Shown: piece after piece, positions 7,738 to 15,452 of the stretch | Layout of the letters: each line of letters opens with the position of its first letter | Position numbering within the stretch: position 1 is the stretch's first letter | Assembly (NCBI GenBank): GCA_945831575.1 | Contig: CAMACX010000033.1 | Location: 1-32,822, forward strand | Direction of reading: 5' to 3' | DNA: 32,822 nucleotides | Source of the DNA: an uncultured Mediterranea sp. | GTDB lineage: Bacteria > Bacteroidota > Bacteroidia > Bacteroidales > Bacteroidaceae | Notes under the pieces: generated by a model | Database searches by the model: none | What the model was told of the DNA's origin: nothing | Seen by the model: only the letters and a program-made list of their open reading frames with translations | Made by a program: the position numbers and the translations under genes

Positions 7738-8337
7738 TTATTCGATGATGCGCAGGGTATCGACCTTCAGGAGGCGTTGCCTGAGCGCCTCCATCCTCGA
7801 ACGTCGGATCTGCAGCGTCATCAGGCAATCCTGGTCATAGCCTTGCTCCAGGATGCGAGGCTCCATCTCCTTGACCACACGCATCACCTCATTCATCATG
7901 GGATATTCGAAGGAGAACTTCACCACCTCATCGACCGTGCGGGTCACCACCTCGGCCTGAGCCAGCGCTTCGGCTGCTGCGGCCTTGTAGGCCACAATCA
8001 GGCCACTGGTACCCAACTTGATACCACCGAAGTAGCGCACCACCACAATCAAGATGTCAGTCAGTTCGTTGCTGTTAATCTGTCCCAGGATGGGCTTGCC
8101 CGCTGTCCCCGAGGGTTCGCCATTGTCATTGGCCCGAAACGTAGTGCGCTCCGGGCCAAGCATATAGGCATAACAGACATGGCGGGCATCATAGTACTGC
8201 TTCTGCAACCGGTCAAGGTGCTCCTTGATCTGCTCCAGTGTAGTGACCGGAAGCGCAATAGCGATAAACTTACTGCGCTTCTCGGTGTAGATGCCCTCCA
8301 CGGCTGTGAGGATAGTCTTGTAGGTATCGTCCTGCAT
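7738..8337 (-). CDS. YigZ/IMPACT (UPF0029) family protein
   Basis: A 199-residue member of the YigZ/IMPACT family. It shows the N-terminal YTEKRSKFIAIALPV, the signature GEPSGTAGKPIL (about residues 73-84) and VVRYFGGIKLGTSGLIVAYK (about 98-117), and a C-terminal ferredoxin-like UPF0029 domain (about 135-199). Eukaryotic IMPACT regulates translation through GCN1/GCN2. The bacterial role is not established, although nucleic-acid or ribosome binding has been suggested. The ATG at 8337 (MQDDTYK) is preferred to an upstream GTG at 8355. It lies 44 bases after aspS and 14 before the HpaII-like gene, so the three are probably cotranscribed. Confidence 0.87.
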   Translation of the reverse strand: MQDDTYKTILTAVEGIYTEKRSKFIAIALPVTTLEQIKEHLDRLQKQYYDARHVCYAYMLGPERTTFRANDNGEPSGTAGKPILGQINSNELTDILIVVVRYFGGIKLGTSGLIVAYKAAAAEALAQAEVVTRTVDEVVKFSFEYPMMNEVMRVVKEMEPRILEQGYDQDCLMTLQIRRSRMEALRQRLLKVDTLRIIE

Positions 8338-8381
8338 TACTCCTGCTTCAATCACTCCTTCTTCAACTATTCTTGCTTGAT

Positions 8382-10142
8382 TTACTCCTGCTTGAGTTCA
8401 ATCACCAAGTTGAGCTCGTCAAGTTGCTTCTGATCGAGCGTGCCAGGAGCATCGAGCATGACGTCGCGTCCGCTGTTGTTCTTCGGGAAGGCGATGCAAT
8501 CACGGATGCTGTCCAGACCGGCAAAGATGCTGACCCAGCGGTCGAGACCATAAGCCAGTCCGCCGTGAGGGGGGGCACCGTACTTGAAGGCGTTCATCAG
8601 AAAGCCAAACTGCTCCTGCGCACGCTCGGGCGTGAAGCCCAGAATCTCAAACATCTTGGCCTGAAGCTTGGCATCGTGAATACGGATGGAGCCACCGCCC
8701 ACCTCGATACCGTTGCACACCATGTCGTAGGCATCGGCACGCACGGTTGCGGGGTCGGTGTCGAGCAAGGGAATGTCCTCCTCCTTGGGGTGCGTGAAGG
8801 GATGGTGCATGGCCATCAGTCGGCCCTCTTCATCGCTCCACTCGAACATCGGGAAATCAACCACCCAGAGCAGGGCAAACTTATTCTTGTCGCGCAGACC
8901 CAGCTGGTTACCCATCTCCAGACGGAGCTCGCAGAGCTGCTTGCGCGTCTTCATCGCATCGTCACCGCTCAAGATCAGAATCAAGTCACCCGGCTTGGCA
9001 CCAAAGGCCTCCTTCATCTGCTGAAGCACCTCCTGGCTGTAGAACTTATCGACACTCGACTTGACGTTGCCGTCGGCCTCGATGCGGGCATAGACCATGC
9101 CCTTGGCACCAATCTGTGGACGCTTGACGTACTCCGTAAGCTGGTCAAGCTGCTTGCGCGTATAGTGGGCTGCCCCCTCGGCGCAGATACCGCCGATATA
9201 GGCTGCATTGTCAAAGACGCTGAAGCCATGCCCCTTCATGATGTCCATCAGTTCGACAAACTTCATGCCGAAGCGCAGGTCGGGCTTGTCGCTGCCGTAG
9301 TACTTCATCGCATCGGCCCAAGGCATACGCAAGAAAGGCTCTGTAAGCTCCACGCCACGGATGGTCTTGAAGAGGTACTTGGCCATGCCCTCAAAGAGGT
9401 TGATGATATCATCCTGCTCCACAAACGACATCTCGCAGTCTATCTGCGTAAACTCCGGCTGTCGGTCGGCACGCAGGTCCTCGTCGCGGAAGCACTTGGC
9501 AATCTGGAAGTAGCGGTCAAATCCGCTCACCATCAACAGCTGCTTCAGAGTCTGCGGGCTCTGCGGCAGGGCATAGAACTGCCCCGGATTCATGCGCGAA
9601 GGCACCACGAAGTCGCGGGCACCCTCAGGCGTAGAGCCCACGAGAATGGGTGTCTCCACCTCAATAAAGCCCTGTTCATCGAGATATTTACGCACCTCGA
9701 TAGTCATCTTGTGGCGCAGCTCCAGGTTCTTGCGCACGGCGTTGCGTCGCAGATCGAGGTAGCGGTACTTCATGCGGATATCATCTCCACCGTCAGTATT
9801 GTCCTCGATGGTGAAGGGAGGCGTGAGGGCAGCGTTGAGCACGTTGAGCTCGCTCACGATAATCTCAATCTCGCCGGTAGGCAAGTTGGGGTTCTTGCTG
9901 AAACGCTCGTTGACCGTTCCCTTCACCTGAATGACGAACTCACGTCCCAGGCGGTTGGCCTGTTCACACAAGGCGGCATCCACCTCCTCATTGAAGACCA
10001 GTTGAGTAATGCCGTAGCGGTCGCGCAGGTCAATGAAGGTCATGCCACCCATCTTACGGCTACGCTGCACCCATCCGGCCAGCGTCACTTGCTTGTTGAC
10101 ATCGGAGAGCCGTAGCTCTCCGCAGGTATGCGTTCTATACAT
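8382..10142 (-). CDS. aspS: Aspartyl-tRNA synthetase
   Basis: A 586-residue class II synthetase that charges tRNA-Asp with aspartate. It has the N-terminal OB-fold anticodon-binding domain ([17 protein letters not shown]... to about 105), the catalytic core with motif 2 ([18 protein letters not shown], about 216-233) and motif 3 (GLAYGLDRW), and the bacterial GAD insertion domain (about residues 290-400). The length is normal for the bacterial-type enzyme. Whether it is discriminating or also charges tRNA-Asn cannot be decided here; no gatCAB genes are visible. The start ATG at 10142 gives the canonical N-terminus. It lies downstream of the HU-LysM gene, with a 167-base gap that contains a likely promoter and a tandem repeat. 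Confidence 0.96.
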   Translation of the reverse strand: MYRTHTCGELRLSDVNKQVTLAGWVQRSRKMGGMTFIDLRDRYGITQLVFNEEVDAALCEQANRLGREFVIQVKGTVNERFSKNPNLPTGEIEIIVSELNVLNAALTPPFTIEDNTDGGDDIRMKYRYLDLRRNAVRKNLELRHKMTIEVRKYLDEQGFIEVETPILVGSTPEGARDFVVPSRMNPGQFYALPQSPQTLKQLLMVSGFDRYFQIAKCFRDEDLRADRQPEFTQIDCEMSFVEQDDIINLFEGMAKYLFKTIRGVELTEPFLRMPWADAMKYYGSDKPDLRFGMKFVELMDIMKGHGFSVFDNAAYIGGICAEGAAHYTRKQLDQLTEYVKRPQIGAKGMVYARIEADGNVKSSVDKFYSQEVLQQMKEAFGAKPGDLILILSGDDAMKTRKQLCELRLEMGNQLGLRDKNKFALLWVVDFPMFEWSDEEGRLMAMHHPFTHPKEEDIPLLDTDPATVRADAYDMVCNGIEVGGGSIRIHDAKLQAKMFEILGFTPERAQEQFGFLMNAFKYGAPPHGGLAYGLDRWVSIFAGLDSIRDCIAFPKNNSGRDVMLDAPGTLDQKQLDELNLVIELKQE

Positions 10143-10206
10143 CTTTATATATACTATGTATGTTGGTTTTTAAACTTGTTCTTATATTCATCCGCAAAGG
10201 AGCCGA

Positions 10207-10214
10207 CAAAAGTA
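10207..10214 (-). promoter_or_regulatory. Likely -7 box of an aspS promoter
   Basis: On the minus strand the sequence is TACTTTTG, matching TAnnTTTG, about 65 bases upstream of the aspS start. No good -33 element was found at the expected spacing. The tandem array 10234-10312 starts just upstream, where activator or repressor sites would be placed. Confidence 0.45.
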
Positions 10215-10233
10215 CATAAAACTCTCGAATAAA

Positions 10234-10312
10234 TCATCGTTTCACTGCACAATTCATCGTTTCTCTTCACGATTTTCATTGTTTCTCTGCACGATTTCAT
10301 CGTATCACCTCA
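10234..10312. repeat. Degenerate tandem array of about 21-base units before aspS
   Basis: Four units each begin with TCATCGT or TCATTGT (10234, 10254, 10276, 10297), spaced 20, 22 and 21 bases apart. The approximate consensus is TCATCGTTTCTCTGCACGATT. The last unit is partial and includes the stop codon of the HU-LysM gene. The period of about two helical turns puts all copies on the same face of DNA. It lies directly upstream of the presumed aspS promoter. Confidence 0.65.
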
Positions 10313-11794
10313 CTTCTTTTTTAATTTGGGTATTCGGATGGTCGTACCATAGGGCACGTTGTCGGGATTCTTAATGACAGTAGGATTGTGCTTCACCAGA
10401 TAGGGCCACAGGCTCTTGGTACCCCAAAAGCGCAAGGCCACCCTCGTCAAGGTCTCTCCCTCCTTCAGCGTATAGCTCTCCTGTGTACCCACAATCTCGT
10501 AGTTCGATGAGTCGGGCACAAAGGGGGTTGCCTCCGCTGGCTTCTGGGCTGAGGGTTGTGCAGCCGCAGACTTCTGGCTTGAAGACTGCGAAGCATTGGG
10601 CTGTAGAGCTGAGGGCTGTGTGATCGTAGCGGCCGCCTCTGAAGCCTCGGAGCTGCGCCTCAAGATATCGGAGCTGCGCCTCAAGGTATCAGACAAAAGC
10701 GAATCGACAGCCTCTTCAGCCTGATCTGAAGGCACAACCAGCTGATTGACAGAATCGACTGTTTGTTCCACCGGAGCCTTCAATCCATACAATGCCCGGG
10801 TCAGTCCAGGGAAATAGATAAATACCAGTACGCCAATGCAAAGCAGGGAGATGAACACCACTATGCCAATGAAATACTTCATCGTACGTTTCCGTTCTGC
10901 AACCTCCTCCTCCGAAAGTTCCTCCTCCGAAAGTTTCTCATCAGAAGGTTTCTCATCAGAAGGATTCTCCTCCCAAGATTGATGATGAAGCATCTCTTCC
11001 AGCGGGGGATAGTCATCCTCCAAGGGTGCGGGAGTCTCCTCATCGCAAGGTGCATCAATCGCCTCATCTACAAGGCATTTCACCTCATCCGTTGGCAACA
11101 CTACTTCTTCAGGAGCCTCTTCCACCACAGCGTGTACCTCCTCATCAACAGGAGCCTCTTCTGCCGCAGCGCGTACCTCCTCCTCAACAGGAGCCTGCTC
11201 TGCCACAGCGTGTACCTCCTCCTCGACAGGAGCCTGCTCTGCCACAGCGTGTACCTCCTCCTCGACAGGAGCCTGCTGCTCAGCAGCATGAGTATCTTCT
11301 GTAACAGACTGTTTTTCGCTTAAACCTGCCCCTTCTACTGGAGTCTCTTCTGTTTCTGGAGTCTCTTCTGCTACAGGAGTCTCTTCTGCAAGCATCTGTT
11401 CTTCCACAGGGGCAAAATCCTCCTGCTGAGAGGCTTCCTCTTCGACAGTCGTAGTGAGCAACAGCTCCTCGTTTTGCAGGGGAACGCTCTCGAAGTGGGC
11501 AAACGGGCGGTTGATGACATCCCGTAAGCCAGCATCAGGGGTAAACGATACCTTGGTATGGCTTTGTATCTCAAAGCGTTCACCCGTCTTGATGTTGACA
11601 CTGGCACGGCTGTCAACCTCTATCAACTTGAAGGTACCCAGTCCCTTCACCTTGACATATTTATCTTGATGGAGCGCATCAGCAATCAGTTGGAAGAACT
11701 CCCTGACAAACTCCTCCGCATTCCCTTTAGTCATGTTCAGCTTCTCCGCTGCTCCACGGGCCAGATCCTGTATAGTCAGTTTTTCACTCATCAT
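10310..11794 (-). CDS. Membrane-anchored HU-like protein with LysM domain
   Basis: A 494-residue fusion. Residues 1-97 are an HU/IHF-type DNA-binding fold (LTIQDLARGAAEKLNMTKGN..., KVKGLGTF, then an arm with VNIKTGERFEI in place of the usual NPxTG). Residues about 98-300 form a very acidic Glu/Ala/Pro/Val-rich linker that includes four tandem 13-residue repeats (VEEEVHAVAEQAP, about 177-228). Residues about 306-326 are a single membrane helix (YFIGIVVFISLLCIGVLVFI) preceded by ERKRTMK, which predicts the N-terminus in the cytoplasm. After a Ser/Gln/Ala-rich segment, residues about 440-494 are a LysM domain (YTLKEGETLTRVALRFWG...IRIPKLKKK). Family knowledge says HU binds DNA and LysM binds peptidoglycan; a nucleoid-to-wall tether is my inference. 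Its ATG overlaps the stop of the upstream HU gene. Confidence 0.85.
   Translation of the reverse strand: MMSEKLTIQDLARGAAEKLNMTKGNAEEFVREFFQLIADALHQDKYVKVKGLGTFKLIEVDSRASVNIKTGERFEIQSHTKVSFTPDAGLRDVINRPFAHFESVPLQNEELLLTTTVEEEASQQEDFAPVEEQMLAEETPVAEETPETEETPVEGAGLSEKQSVTEDTHAAEQQAPVEEEVHAVAEQAPVEEEVHAVAEQAPVEEEVRAAAEEAPVDEEVHAVVEEAPEEVVLPTDEVKCLVDEAIDAPCDEETPAPLEDDYPPLEEMLHHQSWEENPSDEKPSDEKLSEEELSEEEVAERKRTMKYFIGIVVFISLLCIGVLVFIYFPGLTRALYGLKAPVEQTVDSVNQLVVPSDQAEEAVDSLLSDTLRRSSDILRRSSEASEAAATITQPSALQPNASQSSSQKSAAAQPSAQKPAEATPFVPDSSNYEIVGTQESYTLKEGETLTRVALRFWGTKSLWPYLVKHNPTVIKNPDNVPYGTTIRIPKLKKK
11111..11266. repeat. Four tandem 39-base repeats inside the HU-LysM gene
   Basis: The units 11111-11149, 11150-11188, 11189-11227 and 11228-11266 each encode one 13-residue VEEEVHAVAEQAP-type repeat, with a partial fifth from 11267. 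Units three and four are identical at every base, pointing to recent duplication or homogenisation. The 39-base length keeps the frame. The same gene has other short in-frame repeats (SDEK/SEEE near 10910-10970; LRRSS near 10648-10690). Confidence 0.9.
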
Positions 11795-12087
11795 ACCATA
11801 TCTTCATTGGGATTACTGTTGACACGATCTCTCAGCGAGCCTGAAGGCCTGAAGGTCAGTACCAGCTTGGGGGGCACCAGCATACGCTGCTTAGTGGTGG
11901 GGTTGACGGATATGCGCTCGGCCTTCTTCTTGACATCGAACGTCCCAAATCCGGACACAGCAATGGCACTGCCTTCCACCAATTCCTGGGTCATCTCAGC
12001 AATGAGTTTACCCATCAGATCGGTGGTCTCTTTCACGGATATTCCGGTACGGCGGGACAGCTCCGCGGCAAATTCTTTGTTGTTCAC
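11791..12087 (-). CDS. HU-family DNA-binding protein
   Basis: A compact 98-residue HU/IHF-family nucleoid protein: the N-terminal helices (NNKEFAAELSRRTGISVKETTDLMGKLI), the GFGTFDVKKK turn, and the DNA-wrapping arm VNPTTKQRMLVPPKLVLTFRPS, which keeps the NP dipeptide that intercalates into DNA. It thus looks like a functional DNA-bending protein. Its stop overlaps the start of the HU-LysM gene (ATGATGA), so the two HU-fold proteins are probably made together and might form heterodimers (inference). It follows rimO by 76 bases. Confidence 0.88.
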   Translation of the reverse strand: MNNKEFAAELSRRTGISVKETTDLMGKLIAEMTQELVEGSAIAVSGFGTFDVKKKAERISVNPTTKQRMLVPPKLVLTFRPSGSLRDRVNSNPNEDMV

Positions 12088-12163
12088 GCTACGTATGGTT
12101 TAAGATTCACGGTGCTATATTAGTGAATTTTCGCCATACGGCCAAACAAAACAGAAAAAATCT

Positions 12164-13462
12164 TTAAATAACATGCCCAAAAAGGTCGAAATCATCGGAT
12201 TTTTCGATTTTAACCTGGTAAAAATACCCCATACGGAGTGTTTTTTCGGCACAAGGTATGAGCACTTCCTGATCCACCTCGGGCGAGTCAAACTCGGTAC
12301 GGCCTACGTAGTAGTCCCCCTCCTTACGGTCGATAATGACCCGCAGGGTCTGCCCCACCTTGGCGGCGTTGAGCTCGGCAGAGATACTCTCCTGGATGGC
12401 CATCAGCTCATCGAGCCGGGCCTGCTTCACCTCAGGGGGCACCTCGTCCTCGTAGTGTGTGGCCGAATAGGTGCCCTCCTCCTCAGAGTAGGCAAAGGCC
12501 CCCATGCGGTCGAAGCGGGCATGACGAACAAACTCCTTCAGCTCCTCAAAGTCGGCCTCGGTCTCCCCCGGATGGCCCACCATGAGCGTGGTACGCAGGT
12601 GGATGCCGGGCACTTCTTGCCTGAATCGCTCGATTAATTCGTAGGTTTCGGCCTTCGTGACGTGCCGACGCATCTTGGTCAGCACGTTATCGCTGATATG
12701 CTGCAGGGCAATGTCCATGTACTTGCACACATTGGGGTAAGTACGCATCACGCGCAACAGTTCAGTCGGGAAATGGGCCGGATAGGCATAGTGCAGACGA
12801 ATCCACTCCACCCCGGGGATTTGGGCCATTTCCTCGATTAATTGAGGCAAACGCTGCTCCTGGTAGAGGTCGATGCCGTAATAGGTCAGCTCCTGGGCAA
12901 TGACCTGAAACTCCTTCACCCCACGGGCTACCAGCGCTCGCACCTCGGAGAGTATCTCCTCCATGGGGCGCGACTGATGGCGACCGGTGATGATGGGAAT
13001 GGCGCAATAGGAGCAGCTGCGGTCGCAACCTTCAGAGATCTTGAGGTAGGCGTAATGCTTGGGCGTGGTGAGCAGACGCTCGTCACGAAGCTGATCGTTG
13101 TAGGCTTTGCCCAGGTCGGAGAGCAGCTCCTTCCAATTGAACTTGCCATAGAACTTATCGACCTGAGGGATCTCCTCTCCCAGCTCCTTCAAATAACGCT
13201 CTGAGAGACAACCCATCACATAGAGGCGCTTCAACCGGCCCTCCTCCTTGGCCTGGGCAAACTCCAGAATCATGTTGATGGACTCCTCCTTGGCATCGCC
13301 GATGAAGCCACAGGTATTGATGACGGCAATCTCCCCTTGCGGATGCTTGGCATCGTGGGTCACACGGTAACCGGCCAGCTCCAGCTGACGCAGCAGATGC
13401 TCCGAATCGACCAGATTCTTGGAGCACCCTAACGTAATGATATCAATCGTATTGTGTCTCAT
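12164..13462 (-). CDS. rimO: Ribosomal protein S12 methylthiotransferase RimO
   Basis: A radical-SAM methylthiotransferase of 432 residues that adds a methylthio group to an aspartate of ribosomal protein S12. The N-terminal UPF0004 domain begins IDIITLGCSKNLVDSE, with further cluster cysteines in NTCGFIG and VMGCLSERY. The radical-SAM motif CDRSCSYC is at about residues 145-152. TTLMVGHPGETEADFEEL and a C-terminal TRAM domain (about 365-432) follow. The residues after GCSKN and the TRAM boundary favour RimO over the tRNA enzyme MiaB. The frame is open further upstream, but the ATG at 13462 (MRHNTID) gives the standard start; an ATG at 13480 is an alternative. It lies just after ftsY (37-base gap). 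Confidence 0.93.
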   Translation of the reverse strand: MRHNTIDIITLGCSKNLVDSEHLLRQLELAGYRVTHDAKHPQGEIAVINTCGFIGDAKEESINMILEFAQAKEEGRLKRLYVMGCLSERYLKELGEEIPQVDKFYGKFNWKELLSDLGKAYNDQLRDERLLTTPKHYAYLKISEGCDRSCSYCAIPIITGRHQSRPMEEILSEVRALVARGVKEFQVIAQELTYYGIDLYQEQRLPQLIEEMAQIPGVEWIRLHYAYPAHFPTELLRVMRTYPNVCKYMDIALQHISDNVLTKMRRHVTKAETYELIERFRQEVPGIHLRTTLMVGHPGETEADFEELKEFVRHARFDRMGAFAYSEEEGTYSATHYEDEVPPEVKQARLDELMAIQESISAELNAAKVGQTLRVIIDRKEGDYYVGRTEFDSPEVDQEVLIPCAEKTLRMGYFYQVKIEKSDDFDLFGHVI

Positions 13463-13499
13463 TGTTGTCTCATTGTACATCTCACTGAGGAATGATGCC

Positions 13500-14459
13500 T
13501 CACTTCGTCTCACCGAAGAGCGACTCCACAAACTCCTTCTTACGGAATACCTGAAGGTCTTCCATCCCCTCACCCAGACCGATGTACTTCACGGGTATCT
13601 TGAACTGGTCGGAGATGCCGATCACAACGCCTCCCTTAGCCGTACCATCCAGCTTGGTCACCGCCATGGCAGTCACCTCGGTGGCGTGCGTAAACTGCTT
13701 GGCCTGTTCGAAGGCATTCTGTCCCGTGGAGCCATCGAGTACGAGCAGTACCTCATCAGGAGCATCGGGCACCACCTTCTTCATCACGTTCTTAATCTTG
13801 GTCAGCTCGTTCATCAAGCCCACCTTGTTGTGCAGACGGCCTGCGGTATCAATGATCACCACGTCAGCCCCGTTGGCCACGGCCGAGCTGAGGGTGTCAA
13901 AGGCCACAGAAGCAGGGTCTGACCCCATCTTCTGCTTGACCACAGGGACTCCCACGCGCTCACCCCAGATGACCAGCTGCTCCACAGCTGCTGCACGGAA
14001 GGTATCGGCCGCACCCAGATAGACGCACTTGCCAGCCTTCTTGAACTGATAAGCCAATTTGCCGATAGTCGTCGTCTTACCTACTCCATTAACGCCCACA
14101 ACCATAATCACATACGGCTTTTTATTAATGGGGGCCTCGAAGTCATTGACATCGTCAGTATGGTTCTCCGTAAGCAGTGAGGCAATCTCATCGCGCAGGA
14201 TATGGTTCAGTTCAGAGGCATTCATGTACTTGTCTTGTGCCACACGCTTCTCGATGCGTTCGATAATCTTGAGCGTAGTCTCCACGCCTACGTCCGAGGT
14301 AATGAGCACCTCCTCCAGGTTGTCGAGCACCTCATCATCCACTTTCGATTTTCCGGCCACGGCACGGGCTATCTTACCAAACACACTCTCTTTCGTCTTC
14401 GACAAGCCTTTGTCTAACGTCTCTTTCTTTTCCTTAGAGAAAAAACTAAAAAATCCCAT
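13500..14459 (-). CDS. ftsY: Signal recognition particle receptor FtsY
   Basis: A 319-residue SRP receptor GTPase that docks ribosome-nascent chain-SRP complexes at the inner membrane. It has a short N-terminal region with an amphipathic start (MGFFSFFSKEKKETLDKGL) rather than the long acidic A domain of E. coli. The N domain follows (about 20-95), then the G domain with P-loop GVNGVGKTTTIGKLA (about 121-135), the ADTFRAAAVEQL box, DTAGRLHN, TKLDGTAKGG and the closing GLGEGMEDLQVF. Its own promoter (14563-14570) follows the terminator of the ribosomal protein genes, so ftsY-rimO-HU genes may form a separate transcript. Confidence 0.95.
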   Translation of the reverse strand: MGFFSFFSKEKKETLDKGLSKTKESVFGKIARAVAGKSKVDDEVLDNLEEVLITSDVGVETTLKIIERIEKRVAQDKYMNASELNHILRDEIASLLTENHTDDVNDFEAPINKKPYVIMVVGVNGVGKTTTIGKLAYQFKKAGKCVYLGAADTFRAAAVEQLVIWGERVGVPVVKQKMGSDPASVAFDTLSSAVANGADVVIIDTAGRLHNKVGLMNELTKIKNVMKKVVPDAPDEVLLVLDGSTGQNAFEQAKQFTHATEVTAMAVTKLDGTAKGGVVIGISDQFKIPVKYIGLGEGMEDLQVFRKKEFVESLFGETK

Positions 14460-14562
14460 ATGCTATAGAATTACAAATTTCCTTATGATATGAACGGTTA
14501 CAATTCGTGCGACTCTCCGCCTGGCCGAAAGGGTCAGATACGGAAGAGCCTATTTCCCGTTG

Positions 14563-14570
14563 CAAAATTA
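14563..14570 (-). promoter_or_regulatory. Likely -7 box of the ftsY promoter
   Basis: TAATTTTG on the minus strand matches TAnnTTTG. It lies between the terminator at 14606-14648 and the ftsY start at 14459, giving a leader of roughly 95 bases. No clear -33 box was found; the upstream side is A-rich on the plus strand. Confidence 0.45.
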
Positions 14571-14605
14571 GGAAAAAAAAGTGATAGATGAAAGGAATAG
14601 ACGCT

Positions 14606-14648
14606 ATTAAATAAGAAAATCCCCCCGATGAACCGAATCATCGAGGGG
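14606..14648 (-). terminator. Terminator of the rpmB-rpmG-DUF4295 transcript
   Basis: An inverted repeat CCCC-c-CGATGA / TCATCG-a-GGGG (14621-14631 and 14638-14648) gives a 10-pair stem with one mismatch and a 6-base loop. On the minus strand it is followed by a T-rich tract (ATTTTCTTATTT). It sits 50 bases past the DUF4295 stop codon. Confidence 0.8.
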
Positions 14649-14698
14649 AATATATCTTTCCAGTACCTCCCAGAGGTACTCTCCTAAGGATGTTTCAC

Positions 14699-14857
14699 TT
14701 ATTTCTTGAAGAAATCCTGAACCTTTTCATTAGGAACCATCTGCTCGTCAAAATAGTAAGCACCGGTCTTGGGCGACTTAACCATCTTGATCACCTTGGT
14801 GTATGCACGACCTTCCTTAGAACCTTCGTGCAAGCTTGCTACTGTTTTCTTTGCCAT
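14699..14857 (-). CDS. DUF4295 small protein, likely ribosome-associated
   Basis: A 52-residue basic protein (MAKKTVASLHEGSKEG..., ending EKVQDFFKK). It is a member of DUF4295, found next to the genes for L28 and L33 throughout Bacteroidetes. The tight linkage (15-base gap to rpmG, shared terminator), small size and Lys-rich termini suggest a phylum-specific ribosomal component. From memory it may correspond to the protein named bL38 in the Flavobacterium johnsoniae ribosome; that identity is not certain. Confidence 0.85.
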   Translation of the reverse strand: MAKKTVASLHEGSKEGRAYTKVIKMVKSPKTGAYYFDEQMVPNEKVQDFFKK

Positions 14858-14872
14858 GGTTGATACGCTTTA

Positions 14873-15061
14873 TTATTTAATTTCTTTATGAACGGTTACT
14901 CTCTTGAGAATGGGGTTGTACTTCTTCAGCTCCAGTCTTTCGGTGGTGTTCTTTCTGTTCTTGGTGGTGATGTAACGTGAGGTACCGGGCATACCGCTAT
15001 CCTTGTGCTCTGTGCACTCCAAAATCACCTGTACTCTGTTACCTTTTGCTTTCTTTGCCAT
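14873..15061 (-). CDS. rpmG: Ribosomal protein L33 (bL33)
   Basis: A 62-residue large-subunit protein that starts [16 protein letters not shown] and contains [23 protein letters not shown], diagnostic of bL33. It has only one cysteine, so this is the zinc-free (C-minus) form. The length is typical. It lies 26 bases after rpmB and 15 before the DUF4295 gene. Confidence 0.95.
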   Translation of the reverse strand: MAKKAKGNRVQVILECTEHKDSGMPGTSRYITTKNRKNTTERLELKKYNPILKRVTVHKEIK

Positions 15062-15087
15062 AATCAGTAATCTCCTTTTGCTTTTTG

Positions 15088-15348
15088 TTAGCCAATAACT
15101 TTAATGTTCTTCCAATCGCAGTAGCCCTTAGCCACGGCATCCTTCAGCGCTGCGTCCAAACCTTTCTTGTTGATGACACGCAGGCCGTTAGCGCAGATGT
15201 TCAGGCTAATCCAGCAATCCTCTTCTACATAATAGAACTTCTTGTGGAACAAGTTCAAATCGAAGGTTCTCTTTGTTCTTCTCTTAGAGTGAGAAACATT
15301 GTTGCCAATCATGGCCTTCTTTCCGGTAATTTGACAAATCTTTGACAT
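15088..15348 (-). CDS. rpmB: Ribosomal protein L28 (bL28)
   Basis: An 86-residue large-subunit protein. It starts [27 protein letters not shown] and has the typical [11 protein letters not shown] signature, followed by the [13 protein letters not shown] core. First gene of the L28-L33-DUF4295 operon, with a plausible promoter at 15399-15429. The N-terminal CQITGKK lacks the second Cys of zinc-binding forms. Confidence 0.95.
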   Translation of the reverse strand: MSKICQITGKKAMIGNNVSHSKRRTKRTFDLNLFHKKFYYVEEDCWISLNICANGLRVINKKGLDAALKDAVAKGYCDWKNIKVIG

Positions 15349-15398
15349 TTCTATCTTTATTTTTATAGTTTTCTATGCTGTCTATCTCAAACAGAGCG

Positions 15399-15429
15399 CA
15401 AAGTAAGCACTTTTATCTTTATAAAACAA
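15399..15429 (-). promoter_or_regulatory. Possible rpmB operon promoter
   Basis: On the minus strand, TTG (15427-15429), a 20-base spacer, then TTACTTTG (15399-15406). This is a near match to TAnnTTTG with one deviation at the second base. It lies about 50 bases upstream of rpmB, in a clearly AT-rich gap after the cinA-type gene. Confidence 0.4.
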
Positions 15430-15452
15430 GCTTTTCCTAAAATAATTCGCTT

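Noticed and set aside
8373..10115. Plus-strand open frame of 580 codons opposite aspS
   Set aside because: Fully antisense to aspartyl-tRNA synthetase, rich in His/Leu/Val as typical of mirrored GC-rich codons, with no family resemblance.
11111..11280. CRISPR-like array
   Set aside because: The 39-base units are contiguous without spacers and encode in-frame protein repeats.
10763..11323. Plus-strand open frame with repeated CRSVYLLLNRSLL-type units
   Set aside because: The repeats come from the 39-base tandem units of the HU-LysM gene read on the other strand, not from a separate repeat protein.
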